A DNA stretch of 64,000 bases from contig NZ_CABPST010000003.1 in the NCBI RefSeq assembly GCF_902459805.1, forward strand, positions 372,001 through 436,000, written 5' to 3'. Below, piece after piece: positions 27,841-37,801 of this stretch; position 1 is the stretch's first letter, and every line of letters begins with the position of its first letter. The translations under genes were made by a program, and so were the position numbers. This DNA is from Pandoraea bronchicola (GTDB lineage Bacteria > Pseudomonadota > Gammaproteobacteria > Burkholderiales > Burkholderiaceae). The notes beneath the pieces are model-generated. The model was given only the letters and a program-made list of their open reading frames with translations. It was not told where the DNA came from and did no database searches.

Positions 27841-28947
27841 GTGACCCGATCCGCCACGCCATCGCCACGCCCGTCGTCGTTCGCCTCGTCGCCCGCGCTA
27901 TCGCCTTCCCCTCGGTGGCGCGTGTGGCGGCGCTTTCGCAGCCATCGAATGGGCTACTGGAGCCTCATCGCATTCGTCGTGCTGTTCGGCGTCAGCCTGT
28001 TCGCCGAAGTGATTGCCAATGACAAACCGTGGGTCGTTCGCTACGAGGGGCACTGGTACTTCCCGCTCGTGAAGACGTATCCCGAGTCGACCTTTGGGGG
28101 CGACTTCCCGACGCCGACCGATTACCTTGATCCGTTCATCGAAGACCGCATCCGCGCGGGCGACAACTTCGCGATCTATCCGCCGGTGCGCTACAGCTAC
28201 GACACCATCAACTATTTTGCGAAGGTGCCCAATCCGGCACCGCCGTCGTCGGAGAACTGGCTGGGCACGGACGACCGCGGGCGCGATGTCTTCTCGCGCC
28301 TGCTTTACGGGTTCCGGCTGTCGGTGATTTTCGCGCTGGCGCTGACCGTCTCGGGCACATTGCTGGGCGTGCTGGCAGGTGCCGTGCAGGGCTTCTACGG
28401 CGGACGTATCGACCTGACGTTGCAGCGCCTGATCGAAATCTGGGGATCGCTGCCCGAGCTGTATCTGCTCATCATCTTTGCGTCGATCTTCGAGCCGCAT
28501 CTGTGGCTGCTCTTCGTGCTGCTCTCGCTGTTCGGCTGGATCGGATTGTCGGACTATGTGCGTGCGGAGTTTCTGCGCAATCGTCAGCTCGATTACGTTC
28601 GCGCGGCACGGGCGATGGGCCTGTCGAACTGGCAGATCATCCGGCGTCACGTGTTGCCCAACAGCATGACGCCCGTCATCACGTTCCTGCCGTTTCGCAT
28701 GAGCGGGGCGATTCTCGCGCTCACGAGTCTCGACTTCCTCGGGCTCGGCGTGCCGCCGCCCACGCCGAGCCTTGGCGAGTTGCTCAATCAAGGCAAGGCA
28801 AATCTCGACGCGTGGTGGATTTCGCTCGCGACCTTCGTTGTGCTGGTGCTGACGCTTTTGTTGCTCACGTTCATGGGAGACGCCTTGCGCAATGCGCTCG
28901 ACACGCGTGTCGCGGACAAGCAGGCTGCGGCCGGGGGGGCGATGTGA
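27841..28947 (+). CDS. yejE: Peptide ABC transporter permease, YejE type
   Basis: Second permease of the importer, 368 residues. It has a Ser/Pro/Arg-rich N-terminus followed by the family opening WRRFRSHRMGYWSLIAFVVLFGVSLFAE, then a periplasmic loop and the transport domain with DYVRAARAMGLSNWQIIRRHVLPNSMTPV. The start is GTG at 27841, immediately after the yejB stop. The stop overlaps the yejF GTG (ATGTGA). Tight spacing shows a single translational unit. Confidence 0.92.
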   Translation: MTRSATPSPRPSSFASSPALSPSPRWRVWRRFRSHRMGYWSLIAFVVLFGVSLFAEVIANDKPWVVRYEGHWYFPLVKTYPESTFGGDFPTPTDYLDPFIEDRIRAGDNFAIYPPVRYSYDTINYFAKVPNPAPPSSENWLGTDDRGRDVFSRLLYGFRLSVIFALALTVSGTLLGVLAGAVQGFYGGRIDLTLQRLIEIWGSLPELYLLIIFASIFEPHLWLLFVLLSLFGWIGLSDYVRAEFLRNRQLDYVRAARAMGLSNWQIIRRHVLPNSMTPVITFLPFRMSGAILALTSLDFLGLGVPPPTPSLGELLNQGKANLDAWWISLATFVVLVLTLLLLTFMGDALRNALDTRVADKQAAAGGAM

Positions 28948-30539
28948 GCGCGCCGCTTCTCAGTATCGAAAACCTGTCGGTGCGCTTCGGCGACACCGAT
29001 GCCGTGAAGGACATCAGCCTCGCCATCGGGCGTGGCGAGCGTGTCGCGCTGGTCGGTGAGTCGGGCTCGGGCAAGAGCGTGACGGCGCTGGCGATTCTGC
29101 GCCTGTTGCAGGATGCGCAGACGCAAGGGCGCATCGTGCTCGATGGTGTGGATCTGGCGTCCCTGAGCGAGCGCGCCATGCGCGGGGTGCGCGGTAACGA
29201 CGTCGCGATGATCTTTCAAGAGCCGATGACCGCGCTCAATCCGCTGTATCCGATTGGTGAGCAGATTGCCGAGGCGCTCGAGCTGCACGAGGGGCTTTCG
29301 TCGAGAGACGCCAAGGCACGCGCGGTGGAACTGCTGCGCCGCACCGGCATTCCCGAACCGGAGCGCCGCGTGTCGCACTTCCCGCATGAATTGTCGGGCG
29401 GGCAACGCCAGCGCGCCATGATCGCCATGGCGCTCGCTTGCCATCCCAAGTTGCTGCTGGCGGACGAGCCGACCACGGCGCTCGATGTCACGATTCGTGC
29501 ACAGATCATCGAGCTGCTGCTCGAGTTGCAGCGCGACGCCGCCGAGAAGCGCGGCATGGCGGTGCTGCTCATCACGCACGATCTGAATCTGGTGCGGCGG
29601 TTCGCGCAACGCGTCGCGGTCATGGAGAAGGGCGTGCTCGTGGAGTGCGCCGATACCGAAACGCTCTTTGCGAATCCGCAGCACCCGTACACAAGGAAGC
29701 TCATCGAGAGTCGTCCGCAGCGCGAGATCCATCCGGTGTTGCCGATTGCGCCAGTGCTGCTTGAGGCGCGTGGCGTCGCGGTGGACTATTCGACGGCGCA
29801 GCCCGGCGTGCGCGGCTGGTTCCGGCGCGGTCGGTTCCGGGCGGTGCATCCGGTCGATCTGGCGTTGCGTCAGGGCGAGACGCTCGGCGTGGTGGGCGAG
29901 TCAGGTTCCGGCAAGTCGACACTCGCGATGGCGTTGCTCGGGCTTCAGCGCACGAGCGCCGGGCAGATCGAGTTTCAGGGCGAACCGCTCTCGGCCTATC
30001 GCGGCGCCGCGCAGCGCACGTTGCGCTCACGCATGCAGATCGTGTTCCAGGACCCGTTCGGCTCGCTGTCGCCACGTATGACCGTCGAGGAGATTGTCGG
30101 CGAGGGCCTTGCGCTGCATCGTCCGCAGCAGACGGCGCAGGAGCGGCGCGCGCGCGTAGCAGGCGTGTTGCGCGAAGTGGGGATCGATGCGCGCGCCATG
30201 TCGCGCTATCCGCATGAGTTTTCGGGCGGTCAACGGCAACGCATTGCGATTGCGCGTGCGCTCGTCGTCGATCCGCAAATTCTCGTGCTCGACGAACCGA
30301 CCAGTGCGCTCGACGTCTCGATCCAGCAGCAGGTGCTCCATCTGCTCGCGCAGTTGCAGATCAAATACAACCTGAGCTACCTCTTCATCAGTCACGATCT
30401 TGCGGTCATGCGGGCGATGGCACACCGTGTGCTGGTGTTCAAGGACGGGCATCTGGTGGAGCAGGGAGATACGGAATCGGTATTTTTTGAGCCGCAAAAC
30501 GATTACACCCGGGAACTGGTTGCGGCGGCCATGTTATAG
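28944..30539 (+). CDS. yejF: Peptide ABC transporter ATPase with two ABC domains, YejF type
   Basis: A fused ATPase that powers YejB/YejE, 531 residues. Domain 1 has GESGSGKS near residue 40, signature [15 protein letters not shown] and Walker [13 protein letters not shown]. Domain 2 has GESGSGKST near residue 320, [19 protein letters not shown] and [11 protein letters not shown]. Each domain ends with the oligopeptide-transporter tail ([26 protein letters not shown]). The start is GTG at 28944, overlapping the yejE stop. It is the last gene of yejABEF; no clear terminator is seen after it. Confidence 0.93.
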   Translation: MSAPLLSIENLSVRFGDTDAVKDISLAIGRGERVALVGESGSGKSVTALAILRLLQDAQTQGRIVLDGVDLASLSERAMRGVRGNDVAMIFQEPMTALNPLYPIGEQIAEALELHEGLSSRDAKARAVELLRRTGIPEPERRVSHFPHELSGGQRQRAMIAMALACHPKLLLADEPTTALDVTIRAQIIELLLELQRDAAEKRGMAVLLITHDLNLVRRFAQRVAVMEKGVLVECADTETLFANPQHPYTRKLIESRPQREIHPVLPIAPVLLEARGVAVDYSTAQPGVRGWFRRGRFRAVHPVDLALRQGETLGVVGESGSGKSTLAMALLGLQRTSAGQIEFQGEPLSAYRGAAQRTLRSRMQIVFQDPFGSLSPRMTVEEIVGEGLALHRPQQTAQERRARVAGVLREVGIDARAMSRYPHEFSGGQRQRIAIARALVVDPQILVLDEPTSALDVSIQQQVLHLLAQLQIKYNLSYLFISHDLAVMRAMAHRVLVFKDGHLVEQGDTESVFFEPQNDYTRELVAAAML

Positions 30540-30850
30540 GCCCATGACATGACAGTGAAACGTCACATAACGTCGCGGAACGTCGGCTAAATCACAAAGT
30601 CTTGATTGTTAATGAAAATTTTCTGATTGTGCTGATTGTTTTTTTCTATTACCTTTTGACATCATGTGACGTTCACATTACTATCGCGTACCAATAAAGT
30701 TGAATATTCAACGAGTTAACAGGTCAGTTCAGACGACAAGTCCGGTGGTGGGTCTAGCCGGGCGTAACTCGATGACGTTCGACACGGCAGCATCCTGTTG
30801 CACCTGACGAGCTACTCATCGGCCATCCGACACACTCAACCCGGCGACCA
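30540..30850 (+). promoter_or_regulatory. AT-rich promoter region of the NlpC/P60 gene
   Basis: This 311-base gap holds an AT-rich stretch (about 30590-30655) and then a good sigma-70 promoter: TTGACA at 30656-30661, a 17-base spacer and TACTAT at 30679-30684. The spacer contains the palindrome ATGTGACGTTCACAT (30663-30677). A related partial site, GTGAAACGTCACAT, lies upstream near 30553. The message would have a leader of about 160 bases. Confidence 0.6.
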
Positions 30851-31546
30851 ATGCAGACGACGACACCTTCGCGCACCCGCAAGACTCTCCTTCTCGCGTT
30901 CACTGCCGCAGGCCTCGTCACCGCCTCGTTGACGGCGAAGGCTGACGATTACAACAATGGCCCGAGCGCCGCTGCCCGCGCAGCCGCCGCTGCCATTCAG
31001 GCCAGCAACGCTTCCCAGAATACGGCGACCAGCGTCGCCGATGCCCCGCAAGCGGCTGTCGAAGAGTCGCGCGTGCAACGTGCGCAGAAGCTGCTCTCGA
31101 ACGTGACCGACAAGGCATCGGACGTCGTACTCGGTGCTTTGAACTATATCGGCGTGCGCTACAAGTACGGCGGCAACACGCCTGACAGCGGGCTGGATTG
31201 CAGCGGCTTCGTGCGTTATGTGTTCCAGGACACGCTCAATTTCATGCTGCCGCGCCGTTCGGAAGAAATGAGCCAGGTGGGCGAGCGCATTGCCAAGACC
31301 GACCTGAAGCCGGGCGATCTGGTGTTCTTCAACACCATGCGCCGCAGCTTCTCGCACGTCGGTATCTATATTGGCGGTGACAAGTTCGTGCATGCGCCGG
31401 CCACGGGCGGCAAGATCCGCGTGGAAGACCTTCGCGAGTCGTACTGGTCGGCCCGTTACAACGGCGCCCGCCGTGTCGAAACGCTCAAGGCCAGTGCTGA
31501 ACTCACGCGCGTCGAGCAGCTCTTCAAGAACGACCATCCGATGTAA
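30851..31546 (+). CDS. Exported NlpC/P60 cell-wall hydrolase
   Basis: Peptidoglycan endopeptidase of 231 residues with a signal peptide (cleavage after LTAKA near residue 32), an Ala-rich linker, and a C-terminal NlpC/P60 domain. The catalytic Cys is in GLDCSGFVRYVF, the His in SHVGIYIGG and the third polar residue in FVHAPATGG. It is expected to cut D-Glu-mDAP type links in stem peptides during growth or division. It has its own promoter and terminator. The exact bond cleaved is inferred from the family. Confidence 0.9.
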   Translation: MQTTTPSRTRKTLLLAFTAAGLVTASLTAKADDYNNGPSAAARAAAAAIQASNASQNTATSVADAPQAAVEESRVQRAQKLLSNVTDKASDVVLGALNYIGVRYKYGGNTPDSGLDCSGFVRYVFQDTLNFMLPRRSEEMSQVGERIAKTDLKPGDLVFFNTMRRSFSHVGIYIGGDKFVHAPATGGKIRVEDLRESYWSARYNGARRVETLKASAELTRVEQLFKNDHPM

Positions 31547-31585
31547 GCCCCGGTGTCCGCTAAGTCGGCGAGCATCGACGCCAAA

Positions 31586-31618
31586 TAAAATGCCGCCCAT
31601 TGGGCGGCATTTCTTTTT
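31586..31618 (+). terminator. Intrinsic terminator after the NlpC/P60 gene
   Basis: The stem AATGCCGCCC/GGGCGGCATT is followed by TCTTTTT. Confidence 0.9.
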
Positions 31619-31733
31619 GGTGCATCCGGTGGGGGGGGCTCGCAGGCGGGGTCTGATGTCCCGCCTGGGGCCGTTGCGTGTGACAGGCCCCCCGGGGGAG
31701 GGTGAGGGGGGGGCTGGCGGCGGCTGGCGGCCC

Positions 31734-32780
31734 TCAGCGTGCTGCCTGAGGCATGCCGCGAGTCGCGTCCGTCTGGGCTTCGGCCAGCTTGCGCTGGATC
31801 TCCGGCCACAGCTTCGCCACCGCTTCCTCACCCGCCAGAATGGCGCGGTTGCGGCCCTGGAAGTCGGAGGCAGCCATCTTTGCCAATGACGGGCGAATCA
31901 CGATGTCCGCGTTCTTCTCCAGCTCGTACTGCTTGATCGACTGTCCCATGATGGTGAATGTCTGCATCAGGATGTCGAACTGGCCCTGCGTTGCCTGTGC
32001 CGTCGGATTGGCCGAGATGTCGACCGCGATCACGAAGTCGGCGCCCATCTGGCGAGCATATTCGGCCGGCACCGGGGCGACCAGTCCGCCGTCGACATAG
32101 TCGCGCGTGCCTATGTGCACGGGTTCGAACACACCCGGCACGCTGCTCGATGCCCGCACCGCCTGACCGGTATTGCCGCGACGGAACAAGATCGGCGCGC
32201 CGCTCTGCAGATCGGTAGCCACGATCCCCAACTGACGCGGCATCTGTTCGATCGGGCGATCCTTGAGAATCTTGTTGACGTATGACTGAAGCGCTTCGCC
32301 GCGCAGCATGCCGCGTGAGCGGAAAGGCATCGTCCAGTCGCTGATCGATGCTTCGTCCATCGTCGACGCCAACCGATTGAGCTGGAATCCGTTCAGGCCG
32401 GAGGCGTACATCGCGCCGACGACGCTGCCGGCGCTGGTGCCGACCACGATGTCAGCATGGATGCCGCGTGCTTCCAGCGCCTTGATCACACCCACATGGG
32501 CGAAGCCGCGAGCTGCGCCACCCCCCAGCGCCAGACCGATCTTCAGGGGCCGTACAACCTTGGGCGGCGCAATCGGCGTGACAGGTGCCGTCGGCGTCTG
32601 AGCGACCGGCGATGTGGGGTTGGTCGGTGTGGCGGGCGCATTACCCTGCGAGTCGACCGGCGGCGCACTGGCGCACCCGGCCAGCACGGCGGCCATGGCA
32701 ACGGCGCTCAGGGCCGTGCGCGGCGAGACGCCAGACCGGCGACGCACCGAAGTAACGGCAGGCAGAGGGGAAGGCGACAT
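31734..32780 (-). CDS. Patatin-like phospholipase lipoprotein (RssA-like)
   Basis: Serine hydrolase of the patatin family, probably anchored in the envelope as a lipoprotein: the N-terminus ends in the lipobox LAGC. A Pro/Thr-rich linker follows, and then the catalytic domain. It has the oxyanion motif GGGAARGFAHVG, the nucleophile Ser in GTSAGS, and the Asp in DGGLVAPVP. At 348 residues it resembles RssA-type proteins with an added export region. The ATG at 32780 is preferred over a TTG at 32858. Lipid substrate unknown. Confidence 0.82.
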   Translation of the reverse strand: MSPSPLPAVTSVRRRSGVSPRTALSAVAMAAVLAGCASAPPVDSQGNAPATPTNPTSPVAQTPTAPVTPIAPPKVVRPLKIGLALGGGAARGFAHVGVIKALEARGIHADIVVGTSAGSVVGAMYASGLNGFQLNRLASTMDEASISDWTMPFRSRGMLRGEALQSYVNKILKDRPIEQMPRQLGIVATDLQSGAPILFRRGNTGQAVRASSSVPGVFEPVHIGTRDYVDGGLVAPVPAEYARQMGADFVIAVDISANPTAQATQGQFDILMQTFTIMGQSIKQYELEKNADIVIRPSLAKMAASDFQGRNRAILAGEEAVAKLWPEIQRKLAEAQTDATRGMPQAAR

Positions 32781-33278
32781 GGCGGGGGCACCGTCGGCGG
32801 TCGGCGAGACGGCGCGGCGCAGAATTCGAATCAACGACAACAAGAGAAACTCCGGCAAGGCAGGACTGACGCTCGCGGTGCCGTTGATCGTAGGGATGGA
32901 CGGCTACCGGCGTGCGTCGACGCGCAATTTTACGGCGATTGGAGCGGTGCAGGCGCAAATCAGTTCACTTTTCGAGAGGGTCATCAATGTGCGGCCACCT
33001 GTTATGGAACCTTTCACGTCGTGGCCCGTCTTATCAGCCGCAACACGCGTAGTGCCTGCCCATCGATAGGTGCCGTAACGCCCAGCGGCACCCGCCGTGT
33101 CATCTCGCCGAACGGCGCCTCCTCTCGCGGCCCCGTCGCCGCAAATCCCGTACCCCATCACAATCCCCGCGCTCGATAGTGAATATCGCAATAAATGCGA
33201 ATGGGAATCGTTTGCGTTGATGAGCATTTTTCATTATGCTGTTCCTCTCTACGAAACTACGACTGCGGGGAATGGCCC
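32781..33278. other. Intergenic region between the patatin and iron-binding protein genes
   Basis: Nearly 500 bases between divergent genes. No convincing gene is present. The right end (33170-33240) is AT-richer and contains the Fur-like site listed separately. The left part would carry the patatin promoter, which I could not pinpoint. Confidence 0.5.
33200..33215 (+). promoter_or_regulatory. Fur-box-like sequence
   Basis: AATGGGAATCGTTTGC matches the Fur consensus core (AATGATAATCATTATC) at 11 of 16 positions, including AATG, AATC and TT. It lies 64 bases before the iron-binding protein gene, which gives it functional sense. Confidence 0.35.
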
Positions 33279-34334
33279 ATGAAGGCGAAGACGATCGGCA
33301 AACTGGCGCGACTGACGGTGCTTGGCACCACGATGGCGGCGGCATTCGGCGCGCAAGCGGACACCAATGGCGTGCTGAACCTGTACTCGGCGCGTCACTA
33401 TCAGACCGACGAACAGCTTTTCGGCACATTCACCAAGCAGACCGGCATCAAGATCAATCGGATCGAAGCGGACGATGCGGCATTGCTGGAGCGCCTGAGG
33501 AGCGAGGGGGCAAAGAGCCCGGCGGACGTCATCCTGATGGTCGACGCGGCACGCCTTGCGAAAGCTGACGAAGCGGGGCTGTTCCAGCCGACCAAGTCGG
33601 CCACGCTCGACGCGCGCATTCCCGCGAAGCTGCACGCCGCGAGCACCAAGGCGGGCACCGACTGGTACGGCTTTTCGACGCGTGCTCGCGTGATCGTCTA
33701 CAACAAGGACAAGGTCGATCCGAAGACAGTGCAGACGTATGCATCGCTCGCCGAGCCGTCGCACAAGGGGCAAGTCTGTACGCGTTCGGGGTCGCATCCG
33801 TACATGCTCTCGCTGGTTGGCGCATTGATTGCCCGCGAAGGGGCTCAGGCGACGCAGAAATGGGCGGAGGGCATGGTGACGAACTTCGCTCGCGCGCCGC
33901 GTGGTGGCGACACCGACCAGATCAAGGCTGTGGCGACCGGGGAGTGCGGTGTGGCGTTGGCGAACTCTTACTACTACGTGCGCATGGCGCGCTCGGAAAA
34001 GCCGGAAGACAAGGCGCTGATGTCCAAGGTCGGCTTCATCTGGCCGGATCAGGCGGGTAAGGGCACCCATGTGAACGTCGCGGGGGCAGGCATTGCCAAG
34101 CACGCGCCGAACCGTGCCAATGCCGTGAAGTTCCTCGAATATCTGGCGAGCGACGAAGCGCAACAGTACTTCGCGAACGGCAACAACGAGTGGCCGGCCG
34201 TGCCGACGACCAAGGTGGATAACCCGGCGCTTGCCGCGCTCGGCGATTTCAAGGCGGAAGATGTGCCTATTGGCACCATCGCGAAGCGCCTGCCGGAAGC
34301 ACAGCGCATTCTCGATCGCGCCGGCTACAAATAA
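33279..34334 (+). CDS. Periplasmic Fe(III)-binding protein, FbpA/FutA type
   Basis: A 351-residue ABC importer binding protein for ferric iron. It has a signal peptide (cleavage after FGAQA near residue 24) and then NGVLNLYSARHYQTDEQLF, typical of FbpA/FutA. The iron-ligand tyrosines are in ANSYYYVRM. RSGSHPYMLSLV and YLASDEAQQYFANGNNEWP also fit. No permease or ATPase gene is adjacent, so it must work with a transporter encoded elsewhere. A Fur-like site lies upstream and a terminator follows. Confidence 0.88.
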   Translation: MKAKTIGKLARLTVLGTTMAAAFGAQADTNGVLNLYSARHYQTDEQLFGTFTKQTGIKINRIEADDAALLERLRSEGAKSPADVILMVDAARLAKADEAGLFQPTKSATLDARIPAKLHAASTKAGTDWYGFSTRARVIVYNKDKVDPKTVQTYASLAEPSHKGQVCTRSGSHPYMLSLVGALIAREGAQATQKWAEGMVTNFARAPRGGDTDQIKAVATGECGVALANSYYYVRMARSEKPEDKALMSKVGFIWPDQAGKGTHVNVAGAGIAKHAPNRANAVKFLEYLASDEAQQYFANGNNEWPAVPTTKVDNPALAALGDFKAEDVPIGTIAKRLPEAQRILDRAGYK

Positions 34335-34393
34335 AGGGATTGGCGGCTGCAGGGGACTCGCCCTGTCGTCGTTGGCGTTCATCACGTTATCAA

Positions 34394-34430
34394 CCAAAAG
34401 GGCACCGGGAAAGCTCCGGTGCCCTTTTGG
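34394..34430 (+). terminator. Intrinsic terminator after the iron-binding protein gene
   Basis: The stem CCAAAAGGGCACCGG/CCGGTGCCCTTTTGG has a short loop; with A-rich and T-rich arms it may act in both directions. Confidence 0.85.
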
Positions 34431-34482
34431 CGTTTACTGTGGCCGACGGCGTTATCGTTCGCCGTCTACCCGACCCATCTGC

Positions 34483-35496
34483 TTAGTCGGCCTCGTCCTC
34501 TTCGCCCGGTTGATACATGTGATAGTCGCCCGTAGCGTAGACACCCTTGTAAGGCGTGGGCGACTCGTCCTCATGATCGATCGGATGCGTCTCGGCGACG
34601 CGTAGCGATTCGCGCACCTGGGGCGGTTCGCATTCCGCAATCAGGCGCAGCGCCTCTGCTTCATCGTCGGCCACGACATCGTAAGTGGTGACGAACTCGG
34701 GCGCCGGACCATCTGGATCTTCGTCTTCCAGCGGCTCGTACCACTGGCCTTCCACGATCAGATGCATCGCGTGGGCCGTATCCGACTGTGCGTCGCGTGC
34801 GGCACGCAGCGCCCACAAGGCGGCGTCGCTCCACTTGTATAGCTGCACAGCCTCCAGGGCGGAGGCGAGCGCCTTGTCGTTCTCGCCCGACTGCTTGTAG
34901 GCGAGCGACAGCTCGGCGACGACATCGGCCATCGAGACGTTGCTGCCTTCGTCGTCGGGCTCGGGCTCGTGCTTGTGCAGCGACTCGTAGGTGGCGATGG
35001 CGGCTTTCGGCTCACCTTGCGCGTTGAACAGATGCATGCGCAGGGCAATGGCGTTTTCGATGAAGGCGCGGCCGGCCTGCGCCAGGTGCGGGCTCTCGAG
35101 CACGCGGTCGAGACGCGTCTGCGCTGATGCGATGTCGCCGTGGCGGGCAAGGGCGTTCGCGTGATTGAAGTCGACGATCACGAGGTCTTCATCCGGCGCG
35201 CAGTTGCTTGCTGCCTCGTAGGCCTCGATGGCCGCGGGGAAGCGTCCAAGGTCGGATCGGTAGTTGCCGAGCAGTTGCCAGAGCAGCCAGACGCCCGGTG
35301 CATGCGCGACGCCGGCTTCGAGCACGGCCACCGCCTGTTCCGTTTCGTCCATGTCGGCGTAGGCCATTGCCTGCACCTCATAGGCGCCCGAGTACTGCAT
35401 CGACTCGAGCCGTTTGCCGATCTCCAGCGCCGATTCGGGATCACCGGCTTCGAGGTGGGCAAAGGCTTCCGCCATCAATTCGTCTTGCTCGGACAT
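34483..35496 (-). CDS. Cytoplasmic TPR-repeat protein with acidic tail
   Basis: A 337-residue protein made largely of tetratricopeptide-like helix pairs (for example SALEIGKRLESMQYSGAYEVQAMAYADMDETEQAVAVLEAG), with no signal peptide. The C-terminal 80 residues are strongly acidic (EPLEDEDPDGPAPEF; ending PGEEDEAD). It probably acts as a protein scaffold; no function is assigned. The ATG at 35496 has AAGGAG upstream. It lies beyond the terminator that follows rho and so is probably transcribed separately. Confidence 0.75.
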   Translation of the reverse strand: MSEQDELMAEAFAHLEAGDPESALEIGKRLESMQYSGAYEVQAMAYADMDETEQAVAVLEAGVAHAPGVWLLWQLLGNYRSDLGRFPAAIEAYEAASNCAPDEDLVIVDFNHANALARHGDIASAQTRLDRVLESPHLAQAGRAFIENAIALRMHLFNAQGEPKAAIATYESLHKHEPEPDDEGSNVSMADVVAELSLAYKQSGENDKALASALEAVQLYKWSDAALWALRAARDAQSDTAHAMHLIVEGQWYEPLEDEDPDGPAPEFVTTYDVVADDEAEALRLIAECEPPQVRESLRVAETHPIDHEDESPTPYKGVYATGDYHMYQPGEEDEAD

Positions 35497-35678
35497 TGCA
35501 ATTTCTCCTTCGGGAACGGCTTTGGGGGAAGGCGTGCCGGCGGCCAGCGCGCGGTACGGTCCCATCATATAACAGTCATCGTGACAGCCTGCACCGCAGC
35601 GGCGCAGGCACGCGGTGACGCTGAAAAGGGGGGCGTGAAGCAGGGCGGGGCGAGCGATGCTGACGACGCGCCGCAATG

Positions 35679-35709
35679 AAAAAGCCGCGACAGATGTCGC
35701 GGCTTTTGC
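35679..35709 (-). terminator. Intrinsic terminator after rho
   Basis: The stem AAAAGCCGCGACA/TGTCGCGGCTTTT ends in a T-run on the minus strand. Confidence 0.88.
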
Positions 35710-35730
35710 TCTTGATGCGCAGGCGCGGAA

Positions 35731-36993
35731 TCAGCCGCCGCGGCGCATCAGGTCGAAGAACTCGGCGTTGTTCTTCGTCTGCTTGATCTTGCCAAGCAGG
35801 AATTCCATCGCTTCGGCCTCGTCCATATCGTAGATGAGCTTGCGCAGCACCCAGATCTTTTGCAGGATTTCCGGCTTGATGAGCAGTTCTTCGCGACGCG
35901 TGCCCGATTTGTTCAGGTTGATCGCCGGATAGACGCGCTTTTCCGCGAGACGGCGCTCGAGGTGCACTTCCATGTTGCCGGTGCCCTTGAACTCTTCGTA
36001 GATCACGTCGTCCATGCGGCTGCCGGTCTCGATCAGTGCCGTGGCGATGATCGTGAGCGAGCCACCTTCTTCGACGTTACGCGCAGCCCCGAAGAAACGC
36101 TTCGGACGTTGCAGTGCGTTGGCGTCCACACCGCCGGTGAGCACCTTGCCCGAGGCCGGGATCACGGTGTTGTAGGCGCGTGCCAGACGCGTGATCGAGT
36201 CGAGCAGAATGATCACGTCCTGCTTCATTTCGATCAGGCGCTTGGCCTTCTCGATCACCATTTCAGCGACCTGCACGTGACGCGTGGCCGGTTCGTCGAA
36301 CGTCGACGCGATCACTTCGCCTTTCACCGAACGCTGCATTTCGGTCACTTCTTCCGGGCGCTCGTCGATGAGCAGCACGAACAGCTTGGCTTCCGGGTGG
36401 TTGGTGGCAATCGCGTGAGCGATGTGTTGCAGCATCACGGTCTTGCCCGACTTCGGCGAGGCCACGAGCAGACCGCGCTGGCCTTTGCCGATCGGGGCAA
36501 TCATGTCGATGATTCGGCCCGTCACGTTCTCTTCACCACGAATGTCGCGCTCGAGCAGCAGCGGCTTGTTCGGGTGCAGCGGCGTGAGGTTCTCGAACAT
36601 GATCTTATGTTTCGAGGCCTCGGGCGGGTGGTCATTGACCTTGTCGACCTTCACCAGCGCGAAATAACGCTCGCCGTCCTTCGGCGTACGCACTTCCCCT
36701 TCGATCGTGTCGCCGGTATGCAGGTTGAAACGGCGGATCTGCGACGGGCTGATATAGATATCGTCCGTGCTGGCCAGATACGACGTCTCGGGCGAGCGCA
36801 GGAAACCGAAGCCATCCGGCAGCACCTCGAGCGTACCGTCGCCATAGATGGTTTCGCCGGTCTTTGCGCGCTTCTTCAGAATGGCGAACATCAGCTCCTG
36901 CTTGCGAAGGCGGTTGGCGTTCTCGATCTCGAGACCGTTCGCCATTTCAAGCAGTTCGGAGACGTGCTGGGACTTTAGTTCGGATAAATGCAT
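35731..36993 (-). CDS. rho: Transcription termination factor Rho
   Basis: A hexameric RNA-dependent ATPase that ends transcription, 420 residues. It has the N-terminal helical domain from [18 protein letters not shown], and the RNA-binding domain with [20 protein letters not shown]. The ATPase core has Walker A ASPKSGKT near residue 180, [13 protein letters not shown], the Q-loop region [29 protein letters not shown] and the R-loop. The start at 36993 matches the family; an alternative upstream start adds nine residues. It has its own promoter and terminator. Confidence 0.97.
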   Translation of the reverse strand: MHLSELKSQHVSELLEMANGLEIENANRLRKQELMFAILKKRAKTGETIYGDGTLEVLPDGFGFLRSPETSYLASTDDIYISPSQIRRFNLHTGDTIEGEVRTPKDGERYFALVKVDKVNDHPPEASKHKIMFENLTPLHPNKPLLLERDIRGEENVTGRIIDMIAPIGKGQRGLLVASPKSGKTVMLQHIAHAIATNHPEAKLFVLLIDERPEEVTEMQRSVKGEVIASTFDEPATRHVQVAEMVIEKAKRLIEMKQDVIILLDSITRLARAYNTVIPASGKVLTGGVDANALQRPKRFFGAARNVEEGGSLTIIATALIETGSRMDDVIYEEFKGTGNMEVHLERRLAEKRVYPAINLNKSGTRREELLIKPEILQKIWVLRKLIYDMDEAEAMEFLLGKIKQTKNNAEFFDLMRRGG

Positions 36994-37082
36994 ACGGAGG
37001 TGCCGTCCACTGGACGACAAGTGAAGGATCAGGGAAAAAAGATGAGCGAACGCTCGAAGAACTTTGGGATGCTTTTCGTCGG

Positions 37083-37088
37083 ATTATA
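37083..37088 (-). promoter_or_regulatory. -10 element of the rho promoter
   Basis: A perfect TATAAT on the minus strand, about 90 bases before the rho ATG. This predicts a leader of roughly 80 bases, reasonable for a gene known to regulate itself through its leader in other bacteria. Confidence 0.55.
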
Positions 37089-37183
37089 TAGCAAGCAGCG
37101 CGCGGCGCAAGCGCTGTCCCGTTTGGCGGGCGCCGGGGTGTCGCACAGTGACGACAAAGGCCCCGGCTGCCATCGGCCCGGGA

Positions 37184-37510
37184 TTACAGATGCTGGTCGA
37201 GGAACGCAGTCAGTTGACCCTTGGCCAGGGCGCCGACCTTCTGGCCAGCGACGGCGCCGTTCTTGAACAGGATCAGCGTCGGGATGCCGCGAATGCCGAA
37301 CTTGGCCGGGGTGGCCTGATTGTCATCGACGTTCATCTTGGCGATCTGCACCTTGTCGCCGTATTCCTTGGCCACGTCTTCCAGGATCGGGGCGATCATC
37401 TTGCACGGACCGCACCATTCCGCCCAGAAGTCGAGAAGGACCGGCTTGTCGGAATTCAAAACGTCCGCGTCGAAGCTGGCGTCGGAAATGTGCTTGATTT
37501 GTTCGCTCAT
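37184..37510 (-). CDS. trxA: Thioredoxin
   Basis: A 108-residue cytoplasmic thioredoxin with the redox motif WCGPCK (residues 32-37), the cis-proline in RGIPTLILF, and the C-terminal [13 protein letters not shown]. It supplies reducing power to ribonucleotide reductase and others. The trxA-rho order on one strand is a common proteobacterial arrangement; here 190 bases separate them and rho has its own -10. Confidence 0.96.
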   Translation of the reverse strand: MSEQIKHISDASFDADVLNSDKPVLLDFWAEWCGPCKMIAPILEDVAKEYGDKVQIAKMNVDDNQATPAKFGIRGIPTLILFKNGAVAGQKVGALAKGQLTAFLDQHL

Positions 37511-37784
37511 GAGTATTGTTGCCTCGTCTGACTATTCGGAAACGTCTGGCGAAATCGATCCGATTTCACCGACGCCAGAGATGTCACCCAGCGTTGCCGG
37601 GCGTGCATTCTCCATATGGAGGCTGCAATCGCGTGCTTCAATAGCGTGCGCCAATGCAGTTTGTGCCCATCTTAGCGGAAATCGCAAACGCTTGCGCGCG
37701 GCGCCTCACGCGCCGCGACGCCGCTGGTGAGCGATCATCGGTGGCCATTTCGCGGAAATTGAGCTTCTGTTGACGCGTCGACTC

Positions 37785-37793
37785 TGGTAGAAT
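37785..37793 (+). promoter_or_regulatory. Extended -10 promoter of ffs
   Basis: TGGTAGAAT joins a TAGAAT -10 to an upstream TG; the predicted start coincides with the first base of the 4.5S RNA near 37800. The 290-base gap back to trxA shows nothing else I can support. Confidence 0.6.
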
Positions 37794-37801
37794 TCTTTCC
37801 T

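Noticed and set aside
26757-27857. A minus-strand 366-codon frame opposite yejB
   Set aside because: It is the complement of a clear permease gene and has the Gln/His/Arg-rich make-up of an antisense shadow.
37770-37793. TTGACG with TAGAAT as a standard -35/-10 pair for ffs
   Set aside because: The spacer is only 12 bases. The extended -10 alone is the better explanation.
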